The notes: generated by a model not told the origin, from the sequence alone. 64,000 nucleotides of DNA from Cardiobacteriaceae bacterium TAE3-ERU3 (GCA_019218315.1 JAHUUI010000004.1:124001-188000), one strand, 5' to 3'. Counted from the stretch's first letter, positions 19,415 through 28,843 are shown. Made by a program: numbers and translations.

Positions 19415-20755
19415 TCAATGTCCGCAGCTATTAATACCTGCTAATTCAATTACCCGTTCCATCCGCGCACTACGCGAACCTTTGACCAGCACAACGCCGC
19501 CTTCCGACTGCTCCAGCCACGCTTTTAATGCCGTAGCCGCTGCTACATGATCATCAAAATAACGTAAGAAATTCGTTTCCATACCGTATTGCGCAGCACC
19601 CTCGCCCACACACCAAAATCCGCCAATACCACGCATCTGTGCATAATCGGCAACTTCCTGGTGCAGCGCTTGCGCATGCTCACCAAGCTCTCCCATTGCA
19701 CCGGCAACAACCAATGTTGGTTGCTCGCCTGCCAACACATCAATGCCTGCTTTAAAGGATGCAGGATTAGCGTTATAGGTGTCGTCGTAAACGGTATTGC
19801 CATGAACCTGATAGGCAGTGAGCCTGCTTTGCGTTAAGCGCAGCCCCGACCATGCTTTTGCAGCATCTTCAACACTGACGCCATATGACTTCGCCACAGC
19901 AAAAGCGGCAAGTGCGTTGGCGATATTGTGCCGCCCGACCAACTGCCAATCGATATGCGTACTGTCTTCACCATCAACAAGTGTGAAGCTTCGCCCATCT
20001 TTGGCAATGTTAAGCGCCGTAATATCTGCGGCATAATCAAGAGCAAAAGTTGTGCCAATGCGCTCACCATAAGCTTTTTGCCACGCTTGTGCACAAGGTA
20101 AATCCAAATTAAGTGCGATATGCGCATCGGCACTCGCGGCCAGCATTTCACCTTTGGCACGAATAACGCCATCCAGCGAACCAAATCCTTCAAGGTGTGC
20201 AGCCGAGACGTTAGTCACCAATACTGTTTCTGGTTCAGCTATTGCGACCAGCCGGGCAATTTCACCTTCGTGGTTTGCACCCATTTCGACGACGGCAAAG
20301 TCTTCATCGCCTTGCAGGCGTAGCAACGTCAGTGGCACACCAATATCATTATTTAAATTACCTTGCGTTGCCAGCACTTTACCGCGCTCGCTTAACAGAC
20401 GATGCAACAACTCCTTGGTTGTCGTTTTACCATTAGAGCCCGTCAATGCAATCACACTCGCCTGGCAAGATCTGCAATGTGCACGAGCCAATGCAGCCAG
20501 TGCAGCACGGGTATCGCTAACGGTAATTTGCGGCAAATCTACCGCCTGTAAATTGTGCACGATAGCAGCCGTTGCACCTTGCTCTTTTGCTGTGGCAACA
20601 AATTTGTCGCCATCAAAATGATCACCGCGCAGTGCGATGAATAAAGCACCTTCATTTAGCGTACGTGTATCAGTGCTGATCGTGGTAATTGGCACATCGT
20701 TACCGTGCAATACACCGCCAGTAAGTTCTGCAACATCACTCAACTTCAATTGCAT
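19415..20755 (-). CDS. murF: UDP-MurNAc-tripeptide--D-Ala-D-Ala ligase (MurF)
   Basis: Adds D-Ala-D-Ala to complete the pentapeptide. The 446-residue product shows the N-terminal STDTRTLNEGALFIAL segment, the P-loop LTGSNGKTTTKELL, VEMGANHEGEI and the C-terminal DDTYNANPASF motif, all typical of MurF. It overlaps murE by 10 bases. The C-terminal tail is slightly short compared with E. coli (452). Secure. Confidence 0.98.
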   Translation of the reverse strand: MQLKLSDVAELTGGVLHGNDVPITTISTDTRTLNEGALFIALRGDHFDGDKFVATAKEQGATAAIVHNLQAVDLPQITVSDTRAALAALARAHCRSCQASVIALTGSNGKTTTKELLHRLLSERGKVLATQGNLNNDIGVPLTLLRLQGDEDFAVVEMGANHEGEIARLVAIAEPETVLVTNVSAAHLEGFGSLDGVIRAKGEMLAASADAHIALNLDLPCAQAWQKAYGERIGTTFALDYAADITALNIAKDGRSFTLVDGEDSTHIDWQLVGRHNIANALAAFAVAKSYGVSVEDAAKAWSGLRLTQSRLTAYQVHGNTVYDDTYNANPASFKAGIDVLAGEQPTLVVAGAMGELGEHAQALHQEVADYAQMRGIGGFWCVGEGAAQYGMETNFLRYFDDHVAAATALKAWLEQSEGGVVLVKGSRSARMERVIELAGINSCGH

Positions 20756-22188
20756 ACTTCCTCCACCCAGCTGCGTACCACGTCCTGATCGCTAAACGGA
20801 TGACGAATATCACCAATAATTTGATAATCCTCATGCCCTTTTCCGGCAATCAACAGACCATCGCCCGCCTGCATCTGCGCCAACACACTGCGGATAGCAA
20901 CATCTCTAGGCTGAATAACTTGTACCTTTTGTGGATACTCAAGACCAGCAAGCACGTCCTGCACAATCACATTTGGATCTTCATGGCGTGGATTATCATC
21001 CGTCACGACCACACAATCTGCATAACGCTCGGCTGCAGCAGCCATTAATGGACGCTTGCCTTTGTCGCGATTACCGCCACAGCCAAAAATAACCCACAAT
21101 TTACCTGCAACATGCGCACGCACACCTTGCAAAGCATTTTCCACTGCGCCAGGCGTGTGCGCATAATCCACCATAGCTGCACAACCTTGTGGCAATGCAA
21201 TTCGCTCGACACGCCCAGGTACACCACGCAAGCCACGCAATTTTGCAGCAAGATCACTTACTGCCAAACCGTCTGTGAGTAAGCACGCGGCAACATTGAG
21301 CAGATTATCAACATTAAATCGTGCGAGCAGTGTGCTGTCGATCGCAACAGCTTCACCATCAACTTGAAGCATCATGCGAATACCACCACTGTGCAGGGTA
21401 ATTTCTTTGGCTTGCAGTAAATGATCCGCTCGGTTATGAAGCCGACCATGGCTGCTCACGGCCCAAATAGTCGCATCAGGATAAATCAGGTTGTCATCAA
21501 TCAAGCGTCGGCCGTACTCATCATCTATATTGATTACAGCATGCTTAATTGGGCGCGAAAACAGCCGTGCCTTGGCGAGGAAATAGTCTTCCATATCATT
21601 ATGATAATCGAGATGGTCACGGCTTAAATTTGAGAACACGGCAACATCAACATCCACGCCACCAATACGCCCTTGATCCAGCGCATGGGAAGACACTTCC
21701 ATCGCTACCCGTTTAATATCTTGCGTGACAAAATCTGCCAACAGGCGCTGCATATTGAGTGCGTCCGGTGTGGTATGGCTGGCTTTTTGCAAATTTTCCA
21801 AACGACCATTACCAATCGTACCAATCATGCCCGCATCAAGTGCTTGAGCCAAAAAATGTACCAGTGACGATTTACCATCAGTACCGGTCACGGCAAATAC
21901 GGTCATTTTTTGACTGGGATGATCGTAAAAACGGGCTGCGATATCGCCAATATGCTGGCTCAGCTCAGAAAAAGCGATCCATTGAGGATCCACTGACGCA
22001 TAAGGTGGCTCATAAACGACCCCAGCACACAGCAAATCTCCACCAGCATGATCGAGTGCATGCGAGGAAACGCCTTTACTGGCCAACCACCACGTGTGTT
22101 CATTGAGCAAGCGCGAGTCGGTTTCAATATTGCGTACAGCTACATCGGGCACATCATCACGCTGTAGCAATTCAGGTAAGCGTATCAC
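20746..22188 (-). CDS. murE: UDP-MurNAc-L-Ala-D-Glu--meso-diaminopimelate ligase (MurE)
   Basis: Adds the third residue of the stem peptide. The 480-residue protein contains the P-loop VTGTDGKSSLVHF, where TDGKSS replaces the usual TNGKTT. The DDNPRHEDP motif in the C-terminal domain indicates meso-diaminopimelate rather than lysine as substrate. It overlaps ftsI by 4 bases and murF by 10. The P-loop still retains the Gly-Lys-Ser needed for ATP, so activity is expected. Confidence 0.97.
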   Translation of the reverse strand: MIRLPELLQRDDVPDVAVRNIETDSRLLNEHTWWLASKGVSSHALDHAGGDLLCAGVVYEPPYASVDPQWIAFSELSQHIGDIAARFYDHPSQKMTVFAVTGTDGKSSLVHFLAQALDAGMIGTIGNGRLENLQKASHTTPDALNMQRLLADFVTQDIKRVAMEVSSHALDQGRIGGVDVDVAVFSNLSRDHLDYHNDMEDYFLAKARLFSRPIKHAVINIDDEYGRRLIDDNLIYPDATIWAVSSHGRLHNRADHLLQAKEITLHSGGIRMMLQVDGEAVAIDSTLLARFNVDNLLNVAACLLTDGLAVSDLAAKLRGLRGVPGRVERIALPQGCAAMVDYAHTPGAVENALQGVRAHVAGKLWVIFGCGGNRDKGKRPLMAAAAERYADCVVVTDDNPRHEDPNVIVQDVLAGLEYPQKVQVIQPRDVAIRSVLAQMQAGDGLLIAGKGHEDYQIIGDIRHPFSDQDVVRSWVEEVCN

Positions 22189-24068
22189 TGCACTACCCTT
22201 GCTGATGGATCTTCAATCAAGGCCAAATCTGGCGCCATATCTGGATCGACTTCGAATTCAAGCTTAACTTGATCGGATTTCGCCACCTTATCAGGTAGTA
22301 CCCCAAGGATATTGAGTGCCCATTCGCCAATTTCAGCAAATGGTGGTGCAGCAACGAGACCACCGTAGTACGCTTTACCAACAGGATCATCAACGACGAT
22401 CACCATCGCAATACGTGGATTATTTGCTGGTGCATAACCGGCAAACAGCGAGCGATAGCGGTTTTTAGCGTAACCACCATCAATGATCTTATGCGAAGTT
22501 CCTGTCTTACCAGCCACGGTATAGCTTGGCATTTGCGCACGTGTACCCGTACCACCCTGACTCACCGCTGCAACCAACATACCGCGCAAAGCTTGCGCTG
22601 TCTCAGCTTTCAAAACTCGCTCACCTTCCGGTGGCATATTCTGCTTAAGCAATGACAATGGCAGAGCAACGCCGTCGTTAGCCAGTGTCGCATAGGCATG
22701 AGCTAATTGAAGTGCCGTGGCAGACATACCATAACCGAACATAGTGGTCGCATAGCCAAATTCATTGAGCTTTTCTGCTGGTTGAACCACACCAGCCTGC
22801 TCTCCCGGGAATGCGACACCTGTTTTACGGCCAAAGCCCATGCGGTGCAGAAAATCGTTATACGCCGTTTTTGGTAAACGCTTACTGATCAGAGCCATAC
22901 CGACGTTAGATGACTTGCGAATTACGCCAGTCGTGTCAAGCTCACCATACCAATGTGTATCGCGCACGATATTCTTGCCAATGCGCAATGTACCATTAGT
23001 ATTGAAGCGCGTTGACGGCGTAATCACTCCAGCATCAAGTGCCGCAGCGACAGCGATTGGTTTAATGGTTGAACCCGGCTCGAACACATCCGTGATGATG
23101 TGGTTTTTCATCAACTCAGGCTTGCGCTCCATAGTGTTATTAGGGTTTCCGGTTGGCAACGATACCATTGCCAATACTTCACCCGTCTTGACGTCAACCA
23201 TAACCCCTGAGGCTGATTTGGCACTAAACTGATCCAGCGTACGCTGCAACACATCATGCATGATGTATTGAATGCGCTTGTCAATACTCAGCTGCAATGG
23301 AGAGCCCGGCGAGGCTGGGCGGATTTCTTCAACCATACGCAGCGTCTTGCGGTTGCGGTCTTTAATGACCTTAACTTGCCCTTTTTGCCCGGCTAGCCAT
23401 GAGTTGTACACCAACTCCATACCTTCCTGACCTTTCTCATCAATATCGGTATAGCCAATGATTTGCCCCATCAAGGCACCGGTAGGGTAAAAGCGCTGAT
23501 AGGTATCTTCACGATCAAAGCCAGGCACATTTGCCGACAAGACATCATCGACCTGCATTGGCGACAAACTGCGCTCAACGTAATAAAACTGGCGGTTCTT
23601 ACGCTTATCCAATGTACGGTAGAGTTCATCAACGCTTTGATTAAGCATCATCGCTGCTGGCCTCAGGCGCTGATATTGATACCGCACCAGCCGGACATCT
23701 TGATCAAGGTCATTATCATTCACCCAGTCACAATCTGGAGATATATCTTTTTTAGCCAGACATTTTTCCTGCAAGCGAGTGAAATCGCCATTAATCGTTG
23801 CCCACATTTGGCGCGGATTGACCACCAAATTACTAATGACCGATGAAATAGCCAACGGCTCACCTTCCCGGTCAAGAATCATACCGCGCAGCGCATCTTC
23901 TTCCGTAATGCGCAATGAACGACTCATACTTTCCTTAACGAGAAAGTCTGCCGTCACTGTCTGTAAGAACACCAACTTGGCGACAATCAATAACGCAGCT
24001 ATGCCCAGCAAAGCCAAAGCGACATTGCGTCGGGTTTTACCACCATAACGGAAAGCAGAACGTGCCAT
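22185..24068 (-). CDS. ftsI: Septal transpeptidase FtsI (penicillin-binding protein 3)
   Basis: A bitopic class B penicillin-binding protein that cross-links septal peptidoglycan. The 627-residue product has a membrane helix at about residues 17-37, a pedestal domain with RGMILDREGEPLA, and the transpeptidase motifs STIK (333-336, active Ser), SSN (386-388) and KTGT (521-524). It overlaps murE by 4 bases and follows ftsL after 18 bases. The sequence beyond KTGT runs about 100 residues to an acidic tail. Confidence 0.98.
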   Translation of the reverse strand: MARSAFRYGGKTRRNVALALLGIAALLIVAKLVFLQTVTADFLVKESMSRSLRITEEDALRGMILDREGEPLAISSVISNLVVNPRQMWATINGDFTRLQEKCLAKKDISPDCDWVNDNDLDQDVRLVRYQYQRLRPAAMMLNQSVDELYRTLDKRKNRQFYYVERSLSPMQVDDVLSANVPGFDREDTYQRFYPTGALMGQIIGYTDIDEKGQEGMELVYNSWLAGQKGQVKVIKDRNRKTLRMVEEIRPASPGSPLQLSIDKRIQYIMHDVLQRTLDQFSAKSASGVMVDVKTGEVLAMVSLPTGNPNNTMERKPELMKNHIITDVFEPGSTIKPIAVAAALDAGVITPSTRFNTNGTLRIGKNIVRDTHWYGELDTTGVIRKSSNVGMALISKRLPKTAYNDFLHRMGFGRKTGVAFPGEQAGVVQPAEKLNEFGYATTMFGYGMSATALQLAHAYATLANDGVALPLSLLKQNMPPEGERVLKAETAQALRGMLVAAVSQGGTGTRAQMPSYTVAGKTGTSHKIIDGGYAKNRYRSLFAGYAPANNPRIAMVIVVDDPVGKAYYGGLVAAPPFAEIGEWALNILGVLPDKVAKSDQVKLEFEVDPDMAPDLALIEDPSARVVQ

Positions 24069-24086
24069 TTAATTAATCCAGGTCAA

Positions 24087-24353
24087 TCAATCCAGATAAA
24101 CAACCTGCTCGGCGCCCGGCAGGTGCATTTTCATACCAGCCTGTACTGCGTGGCTAACCACACTGTCATCAGCAAGCATTTTTTGCTCAATCAAAAGTTG
24201 CGTCCATTGCGCATTGACTTGATCACGCGCTTCTTTCAGCGCTTGAACCTCACCAACCAGTTGACCGTGTTGTTGTGCATATTGCGCATCAACCACACCA
24301 TTGTAGCCAGCTGCAGCCAGCAATACCGCTACCGCAAATAACATCAGTTTCAT
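24087..24353 (-). CDS. ftsL: Cell division protein FtsL
   Basis: A small bitopic protein of the FtsQLB complex. The 88-residue product starts almost directly with a membrane helix (residues 2-20) followed by a coiled-coil-prone periplasmic segment HGQLVGEVQALKEARDQV. It then has the short C-terminal region MKMHLPGAEQVVYLD. The cytosolic tail seen in E. coli FtsL (121 residues) is missing. Assignment rests on position between rsmH and ftsI, size and topology; sequence conservation is low in this family. Confidence 0.92.
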   Translation of the reverse strand: MKLMLFAVAVLLAAAGYNGVVDAQYAQQHGQLVGEVQALKEARDQVNAQWTQLLIEQKMLADDSVVSHAVQAGMKMHLPGAEQVVYLD

Positions 24354-25267
24354 ATTTTTACCGCCTTTCTTAAACGAGCACTTCTACATCTTGGATTCGC
24401 CGCTACCGCTTGTGCGGATGGCTTAATCAGTGGACGAATCAGCTCGAGCTCTTGACCGATCCTGCCACTTTGTGACGGAATTTCCGCCGGTAAATCTTCA
24501 CCCTCACGGCTGCGAATAAAGCGCTTGACCAGCGCATCTTCCAGTCCGTGGAAAGTAATCACAGCGAGTACCCCGCCGCTTTTTAATAAATCTGTCGCTG
24601 CTGCCAACGCGCGCTCAATTTCGCCAACTTCATCGTTAACCGATATGCGAATTGCCTGGAACGTCTGCGTCGCCGGGTGATAACCCGGGCGATGATATTT
24701 CCTTGGCATCGCAGCCGAAACGACCTCGGCAAGATCGAGCGTCGTATTGAGCTTGCCTCGCTCAGCTGTAATCGCGCGGGCAATACGCCGTGCAATACTG
24801 TGGCTCTCACCGCCCAGATCACGAATGGCTCGCGCCAAATCTGATTCACTGACCGTCTCCAACCACTCTTTTGCCGTTATACCGACTTCGTTATCCATGC
24901 GCATATCAAGCGGCCCTTCTTTGGCAAAAGAAAAACCACGCTCAGCCTGATCAAGCTGCGGTGAGGATACCCCGAGGTCAAACAGCACACCGTCAAGCGA
25001 ACCACGCTCAATATCAGCAAAAGCGCCAGCCATCTGCGAGAAAGCAGCCCGTGCAAAATGAAAGCGAGGGTCATCAATACCTGCCGCTTCAGCTGCCGCC
25101 TGCGGATCGCGATCAAGCGCATAAAGCCGCCCACCTTCTCCAAGCTGCTGCAAGATCAAGCGACTGTGGCCACCGCGACCAAACGTCGCATCGAGGTATG
25201 CACCATCTGAGCGAATGTCGAGCGCCGCAACCGATTCCTCAAGTAAAACTGAAACATGCTGACTCAT
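24350..25267 (-). CDS. rsmH: 16S rRNA m4C1402 N4-methyltransferase (RsmH/MraW)
   Basis: Methylates C1402 in the ribosomal P site using S-adenosylmethionine. The 305-residue protein has HVSVLLEESVAAL at the N-terminus, the SAM loop DATFGRGGHS, the DGVLFDLGVSSPQLD motif and the FHGLEDALVKRF segment near the C-terminus. It overlaps mraZ and ftsL by 4 bases each. Secure. Confidence 0.98.
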   Translation of the reverse strand: MSQHVSVLLEESVAALDIRSDGAYLDATFGRGGHSRLILQQLGEGGRLYALDRDPQAAAEAAGIDDPRFHFARAAFSQMAGAFADIERGSLDGVLFDLGVSSPQLDQAERGFSFAKEGPLDMRMDNEVGITAKEWLETVSESDLARAIRDLGGESHSIARRIARAITAERGKLNTTLDLAEVVSAAMPRKYHRPGYHPATQTFQAIRISVNDEVGEIERALAAATDLLKSGGVLAVITFHGLEDALVKRFIRSREGEDLPAEIPSQSGRIGQELELIRPLIKPSAQAVAANPRCRSARLRKAVKI

Positions 25268-25722
25268 AACGACAGTGACCCCAGCACATCATCAAAACCT
25301 TCAAAACCATCGTTGAGAAGCAACGCAGCATCTTGCGCATTAACCTCATCCCAACGCGCCTTATCCCACAGCTCAAATTTGTTCCCCATACCAACCAGCA
25401 TGACCTTCTTATCCAGCCCGGCGTATTCACGCAAAGCTGGTGGAATCAGTACACGACCACTGGCATCAATATTGCAGTCATTGGCGTAGCCCATATACAG
25501 GCGTTTGATACTGCGTGCACGAGCATTAAATGAAGGCAAAGCAACCAGTTGTGGCACGACCTTTTCCCACTGATCAAGCGTGTAAACCAGCAGGTTTTTT
25601 TCAACATCTGCGGTTATCACCAGCGTGTTGTCACTTTCCTCGGCAAAAAAATCGCGCAACTTCGCCGGGATCGACAAGCGACCCTTGCTATCTAGCGAAA
25701 TTGGGAAAGTACCGAGAAACAT
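25264..25722 (-). CDS. mraZ: Transcriptional regulator MraZ
   Basis: MraZ binds DNA upstream of its own gene and regulates the dcw cluster. It has two SpoVT/AbrB-like halves, each with a Dx3R motif: LDSKGRLSIP near residue 10 and DASGRVLIPP near residue 88. The ATG at 25722 gives MFLGTFPISLDSKG and 152 residues, the same length as E. coli MraZ. A TTG eight codons upstream is in frame but would lie at or before the predicted transcription start. There is no Shine-Dalgarno, so initiation may be weak. Confidence 0.95.
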   Translation of the reverse strand: MFLGTFPISLDSKGRLSIPAKLRDFFAEESDNTLVITADVEKNLLVYTLDQWEKVVPQLVALPSFNARARSIKRLYMGYANDCNIDASGRVLIPPALREYAGLDKKVMLVGMGNKFELWDKARWDEVNAQDAALLLNDGFEGFDDVLGSLSL

Positions 25723-25748
25723 GAGGGAAATACTTTTATTGCACAATT

Positions 25749-25782
25749 TCCCACATTATAACCATACCTTGCTTTTTTGCAA
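25749..25782 (-). promoter_or_regulatory. Promoter of the mraZ/dcw cluster with possible MraZ site
   Basis: Minus-strand -35 TTGCAA (25777-25782), a 16-base spacer and a perfect -10 TATAAT (25755-25760) lie about 30 bases before the mraZ ATG. A TGGGA (25749-25753) sits at the expected transcription start and matches the TGGGN unit bound by MraZ, but the tandem copies seen in E. coli are not evident. Confidence 0.75.
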
Positions 25783-25913
25783 TATATAAAGAGAGATAGC
25801 CAATTATAAGCTGATGTAGAGTCAAGTATATAGCGGTTTAAAGATGAAAAAATCTACGCTTTAAGATGAAAATTTCAAAAGAAGTGCAATAAAGTGGGAA
25901 AATAAATTTCGTG

Positions 25914-25939
25914 ACAAAAAAATGGTGCTTTTGCACCAT
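25914..25939 (-). terminator. Intrinsic terminator after rnfH
   Basis: On the minus strand a perfect stem ATGGTGC / GCACCAT (25922-25928 with 25933-25939) with a four-base loop is followed by T-runs (25915-25922). It begins 25 bases after the rnfH stop and insulates the dcw promoter region. Confidence 0.85.
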
Positions 25940-25964
25940 ACTTGCACCAATTTTTCCTGCGGAC

Positions 25965-26243
25965 TTATGTCCTGCGCGCCCGCTGTCGCCTCATTTCCTT
26001 TGGATCAGCGATCAATGGCCGATAAATTTCAACCCGATCACCATCGCGCAATACATGATCCGCCGCGCATGGCTGACTAAAAATACCGTATTCAGCGTCT
26101 TTTAAGTCAAGCCCGGGGAAAAATCGCACGATACCAGAGCGCGCTGCAGCCTGCGCTGCTGTCGTACCTTCGTTGATCACGAACTGAATAATCTTCTGCC
26201 GCGTTGGCTCGGCATAAGCCACTTCAACGTGCAGGGTCGCCAT
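25965..26243 (-). CDS. rnfH: RnfH-family ubiquitin-like protein
   Basis: A 92-residue beta-grasp protein of the RnfH family (UPF0125). The pattern HVEVAYAEPTRQKIIQFVI, GIFSQPCAADHVLRDGDRVEIYRPL and a basic C-terminal tail PKEMRRQRARR is typical. The ATG at 26243 fits family alignments, and its reading frame overlaps the end of ratA by 20 bases. The ratA-rnfH pair divergent from smpB is a standard gammaproteobacterial arrangement. The function is not well defined. Confidence 0.9.
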   Translation of the reverse strand: MATLHVEVAYAEPTRQKIIQFVINEGTTAAQAAARSGIVRFFPGLDLKDAEYGIFSQPCAADHVLRDGDRVEIYRPLIADPKEMRRQRARRT

Positions 26244-26664
26244 AAACCGCTCTCGCCCTTTGCGCAAAACTATCTACCATCGTATTGGCCATATAATCAA
26301 GCAACCCGCCAAGAATCGGTGCAAGAAAGAACGGCACTTCAAAATCCATACGGTAATTAACCACACAGCCGCCATCATTCTGTTCGACAAAATCCCAGCG
26401 CCCGTTGAGCTTCTTAAACGGCCCTTCAACCAACGTAATATCCATCCACTTAGGATATTCATAGTGATTACGCGTGGTGAATGACTTACGCAGCCCGCCT
26501 TTAACCGCGGTCAGTGACCCGACGATTTCTTTATCATCGCGCTTAACCAGCTTCGCCTCACTACACCACGGCAAAAATTCCGGATAGCGCTCGACGTCGG
26601 CAACCAGATCAAACATCTGCGCAGAACTAAATGGCAATTTTTTCGACTTGCGGATCTGTGGCAC
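26224..26664 (-). CDS. ratA: RatA-like START/coenzyme Q-binding protein
   Basis: A 146-residue polyketide cyclase/START-fold protein. In E. coli RatA is described as an inhibitor of 70S ribosome association, while homologues such as Coq10 bind ubiquinone. Visible are the N-terminal PQIRKSKKLPFSSAQMFDLV, VADVERYPEFLPWC and the C-terminal helix FAQRARAVYG. I choose the GTG at 26662-26664 because it gives the family N-terminus, has AAGG upstream, and leaves a 63-base divergent spacer; an ATG at 26808 would run into smpB. Confidence 0.9.
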   Translation of the reverse strand: MPQIRKSKKLPFSSAQMFDLVADVERYPEFLPWCSEAKLVKRDDKEIVGSLTAVKGGLRKSFTTRNHYEYPKWMDITLVEGPFKKLNGRWDFVEQNDGGCVVNYRMDFEVPFFLAPILGGLLDYMANTMVDSFAQRARAVYGDPAR

Positions 26665-26727
26665 AATAGAGCCTTTATATTTAATGACTGCGCGGTATTG
26701 TAAACCAGCGCTCAGGACAAGAAAAAC

Positions 26728-27204
26728 ATGAGCAAGAAAAAACCCGCACACGACAACAACATTATCACCAATAAAAAGGCCTTTCACGACTACTTCCTCG
26801 AAGAGCATTTCGAGGCCGGTATCTCATTAGAGGGCTGGGAAGTCAAAGCATTACGTGCCGGACGTATTCAAGTCAAGGAAAGTCATATATTGGTAAAAAA
26901 TGGCGAAGTCTTTTTATTCGGTGCCTATATCAATCCACTGCCATCAGCATCGACACACGTCTTTCCCGACCCGTCACGTACGCGCAAACTATTGTTGCAC
27001 CGCCACGAAATCAGCAAATTGATTGGCGCTGTTGAGCGCGATGGCTACACGCTCGCACCAGTTAACCTGTATTGGAAGAACGGCTACGTCAAGGTCAACA
27101 TCGCCATTGCCAAAGGCAAAAAAGAGTTTGACAAGCGTGCGGTGAAAAAAGACCGCGACTGGCAGCGCCAAAAAGCACGCGTTATGAAAACGCACAACAA
27201 TTAA
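26728..27204 (+). CDS. smpB: SsrA-binding protein SmpB
   Basis: SmpB binds tmRNA and delivers it to stalled ribosomes. The 158-residue protein has [20 protein letters not shown], the [11 protein letters not shown] segment, and a basic C-terminal tail ([15 protein letters not shown]) that enters the empty mRNA channel. It is divergent from ratA. No tmRNA gene is found in the window. Secure. Confidence 0.98.
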   Translation: MSKKKPAHDNNIITNKKAFHDYFLEEHFEAGISLEGWEVKALRAGRIQVKESHILVKNGEVFLFGAYINPLPSASTHVFPDPSRTRKLLLHRHEISKLIGAVERDGYTLAPVNLYWKNGYVKVNIAIAKGKKEFDKRAVKKDRDWQRQKARVMKTHNN

Positions 27205-27232
27205 TCCTCCCTAAATAGCATCAGGAATTATC

Positions 27233-27940
27233 ATGAGCCACGAAGTCATCCAACTCAAAGTCGAAGACCGCGACAATTTCATCCACGTCATTGCTGATCG
27301 CCAAAGTAGTGAAGCAGCCGTCATTGACCCTGCGTGGGATGCAGAAGGCATCGCCGATGTACTCGATGAGGAAGATCTGACCCTAACAATGATCCTCATC
27401 ACCCACAGCCACCATGATCACGTCAACGCTATTCACGAACTCTATAAGCTCTATCCTGAAGCAACTATTTTCATCAGTGAAAAAGAGCATCCTGTTTGGC
27501 CAGATTGCCCGGAAGACGCCATTCTCGTTAATGATGGTGATGAAATCGCCTTTGCCAGTTCAAGCATCGGCGTCATCAGCACCCCAGGGCACACTATCGG
27601 CGGCTGTTGCTACCATATTGGCAATGACCTCTTCACTGGCGACACCCTGTTTATCTATGGCTGTGGCCGTGCCGACCTAAAAGGTGGCAATCCTTCCACC
27701 CTCTACCGCAGCTTGCAAAAGCTGAAAAAACTCTCAGCTGACACGCGTATTTGGGTCGGCCACGACTACAGCGTCTGTGAAGAATCCACCCTTGGCGAAC
27801 AATTTGCGCACAACCCCTTCCTGATGATCAACGACGAAGCTGACTTTATCCGTTACCGCATGGAGCTTGCAGGTGAAACCCGCAGCCAACCTTACGGACC
27901 AATCGAGCAAGAAGAACTAGACCGCGTCCTCGGTAAATAA
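27233..27940 (+). CDS. Metallo-beta-lactamase-fold hydrolase, glyoxalase II-like
   Basis: A 235-residue cytosolic MBL-fold hydrolase. The THSHHDH metal motif, GHTIGG, FTGDTLF and GHDY carry the binuclear site ligands. The GCGRADLKGGNPSTLYRSL segment resembles the loop of hydroxyacylglutathione hydrolase (GloB) and of ETHE1-like persulfide dioxygenases. The C-terminal substrate-binding domain of classical GloB is short here, so the substrate is not certain. It begins 28 bases after smpB and may be cotranscribed with it. Confidence 0.85.
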   Translation: MSHEVIQLKVEDRDNFIHVIADRQSSEAAVIDPAWDAEGIADVLDEEDLTLTMILITHSHHDHVNAIHELYKLYPEATIFISEKEHPVWPDCPEDAILVNDGDEIAFASSSIGVISTPGHTIGGCCYHIGNDLFTGDTLFIYGCGRADLKGGNPSTLYRSLQKLKKLSADTRIWVGHDYSVCEESTLGEQFAHNPFLMINDEADFIRYRMELAGETRSQPYGPIEQEELDRVLGK

Positions 27941-27954
27941 CCTGATAGGAAATT

Positions 27955-28233
27955 ATGAGCATAAACAAACAAGGCAACGCTTTTATCTACACTAAAGACG
28001 ACGGCTGCAAAGGTGGCGAGATCACCTTCAAGCCACAAGGCGACAACATCATTGTCGCCGATCACACTTACGTCGATCAGCCGCTGCGCGGACGAGGCAT
28101 CGCGGGGAAATTACTCAATGCACTCGTAGAATACGCGCGCAGTGAAAACCTCAAAATAAAGGCACAGTGCAGCTACGTCGCCACTGCCTTTGCACGCGAT
28201 GATCGCTATCAGGACGTCAACGCCGATGCCTGA
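27955..28233 (+). CDS. Small GNAT-fold acetyltransferase-like protein (YjdJ type)
   Basis: A 92-residue protein of the short GCN5-related family. It shows FIYTKDDGCKGGEITFK, HTYVDQPLRGRGIAGKLLNAL, which includes the acetyl-CoA loop RGRGIAGKLL, and QCSYVATAFARDDRYQD. The family is widespread but its substrate is unknown. It is 14 bases after the MBL gene and overlaps the glycosylase-like gene by 8 bases, so all sit in one operon. Confidence 0.85.
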   Translation: MSINKQGNAFIYTKDDGCKGGEITFKPQGDNIIVADHTYVDQPLRGRGIAGKLLNALVEYARSENLKIKAQCSYVATAFARDDRYQDVNADA

Positions 28234-28843
28234 ACCCGTGCCGACGTCGCAAACTAACGCACCGGCCGTCGAAAGCCACCCGTTTGCCGCGATCATGCCG
28301 CCACATGCTACCGTCATGATGAGTGGCAGTATGCCACCACGCCCTGAAAAATGGTGTATGCCGTTTCACTACCCCAACTTCTACAACGATATGTGGCGCA
28401 TCTACGGGCTGGTCTTTTTTAACGACGCGGCACATTTTCAAGTCGGCGAAGAACACCGCTTCGATCCGGAACGCATCCGCGACTTTCTCTACCAACGCGG
28501 CATTGCCCTCGTCCCCACGGTCAGAAAAGCGATTCGTGAACACGGCAACGCCTCGGACAAACACCTCACCATCGTCGAAACCGTCGATCTCGCCACCACC
28601 ATCGCGCAACTGCCCGACTGCCGCTGGATCATGACCACTGGCGGCAAAGCCACCGACATCATCCTCAGCCTCTGTGAGCACGAAGACAAAGCGCCGAAAA
28701 CCAACCAAAGCATTCCTATTCATATTGACGAACGATCGCTTACGCTCTACCGCCTACCATCTACCTCACGCGCTTATCCACTCGCACTAGCAAAAAAAGC
28801 CGACGCTTATCGCACCTTCTTCCAACTCGCTGGACTACTATGA
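28226..28843 (+). CDS. Uracil-DNA glycosylase superfamily protein
   Basis: A 205-residue protein resembling the uracil-DNA glycosylase family members that carry a G-[ST]-MPP-[RK]-P motif. Here SGSMPPRPEKWCMPFHYPN (about residues 34-52) is followed by FYNDMWRIYGLVFFND, GIALVPTVRKAIREHGNASD and a C-terminal TTGGKAT segment. The superfamily removes uracil or mismatched bases, but activity of this subgroup is not established by sequence alone. The ATG at 28226 overlaps the GNAT gene by 8 bases; the stop overlaps the next gene by 4, indicating tight coupling. Confidence 0.75.
   Translation: MPEPVPTSQTNAPAVESHPFAAIMPPHATVMMSGSMPPRPEKWCMPFHYPNFYNDMWRIYGLVFFNDAAHFQVGEEHRFDPERIRDFLYQRGIALVPTVRKAIREHGNASDKHLTIVETVDLATTIAQLPDCRWIMTTGGKATDIILSLCEHEDKAPKTNQSIPIHIDERSLTLYRLPSTSRAYPLALAKKADAYRTFFQLAGLL

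Noticed and set aside
26665-26808. Upstream extension of ratA to an ATG at 26808
   Set aside because: It would overlap the divergent smpB coding region and add a hydrophobic segment absent from the family.
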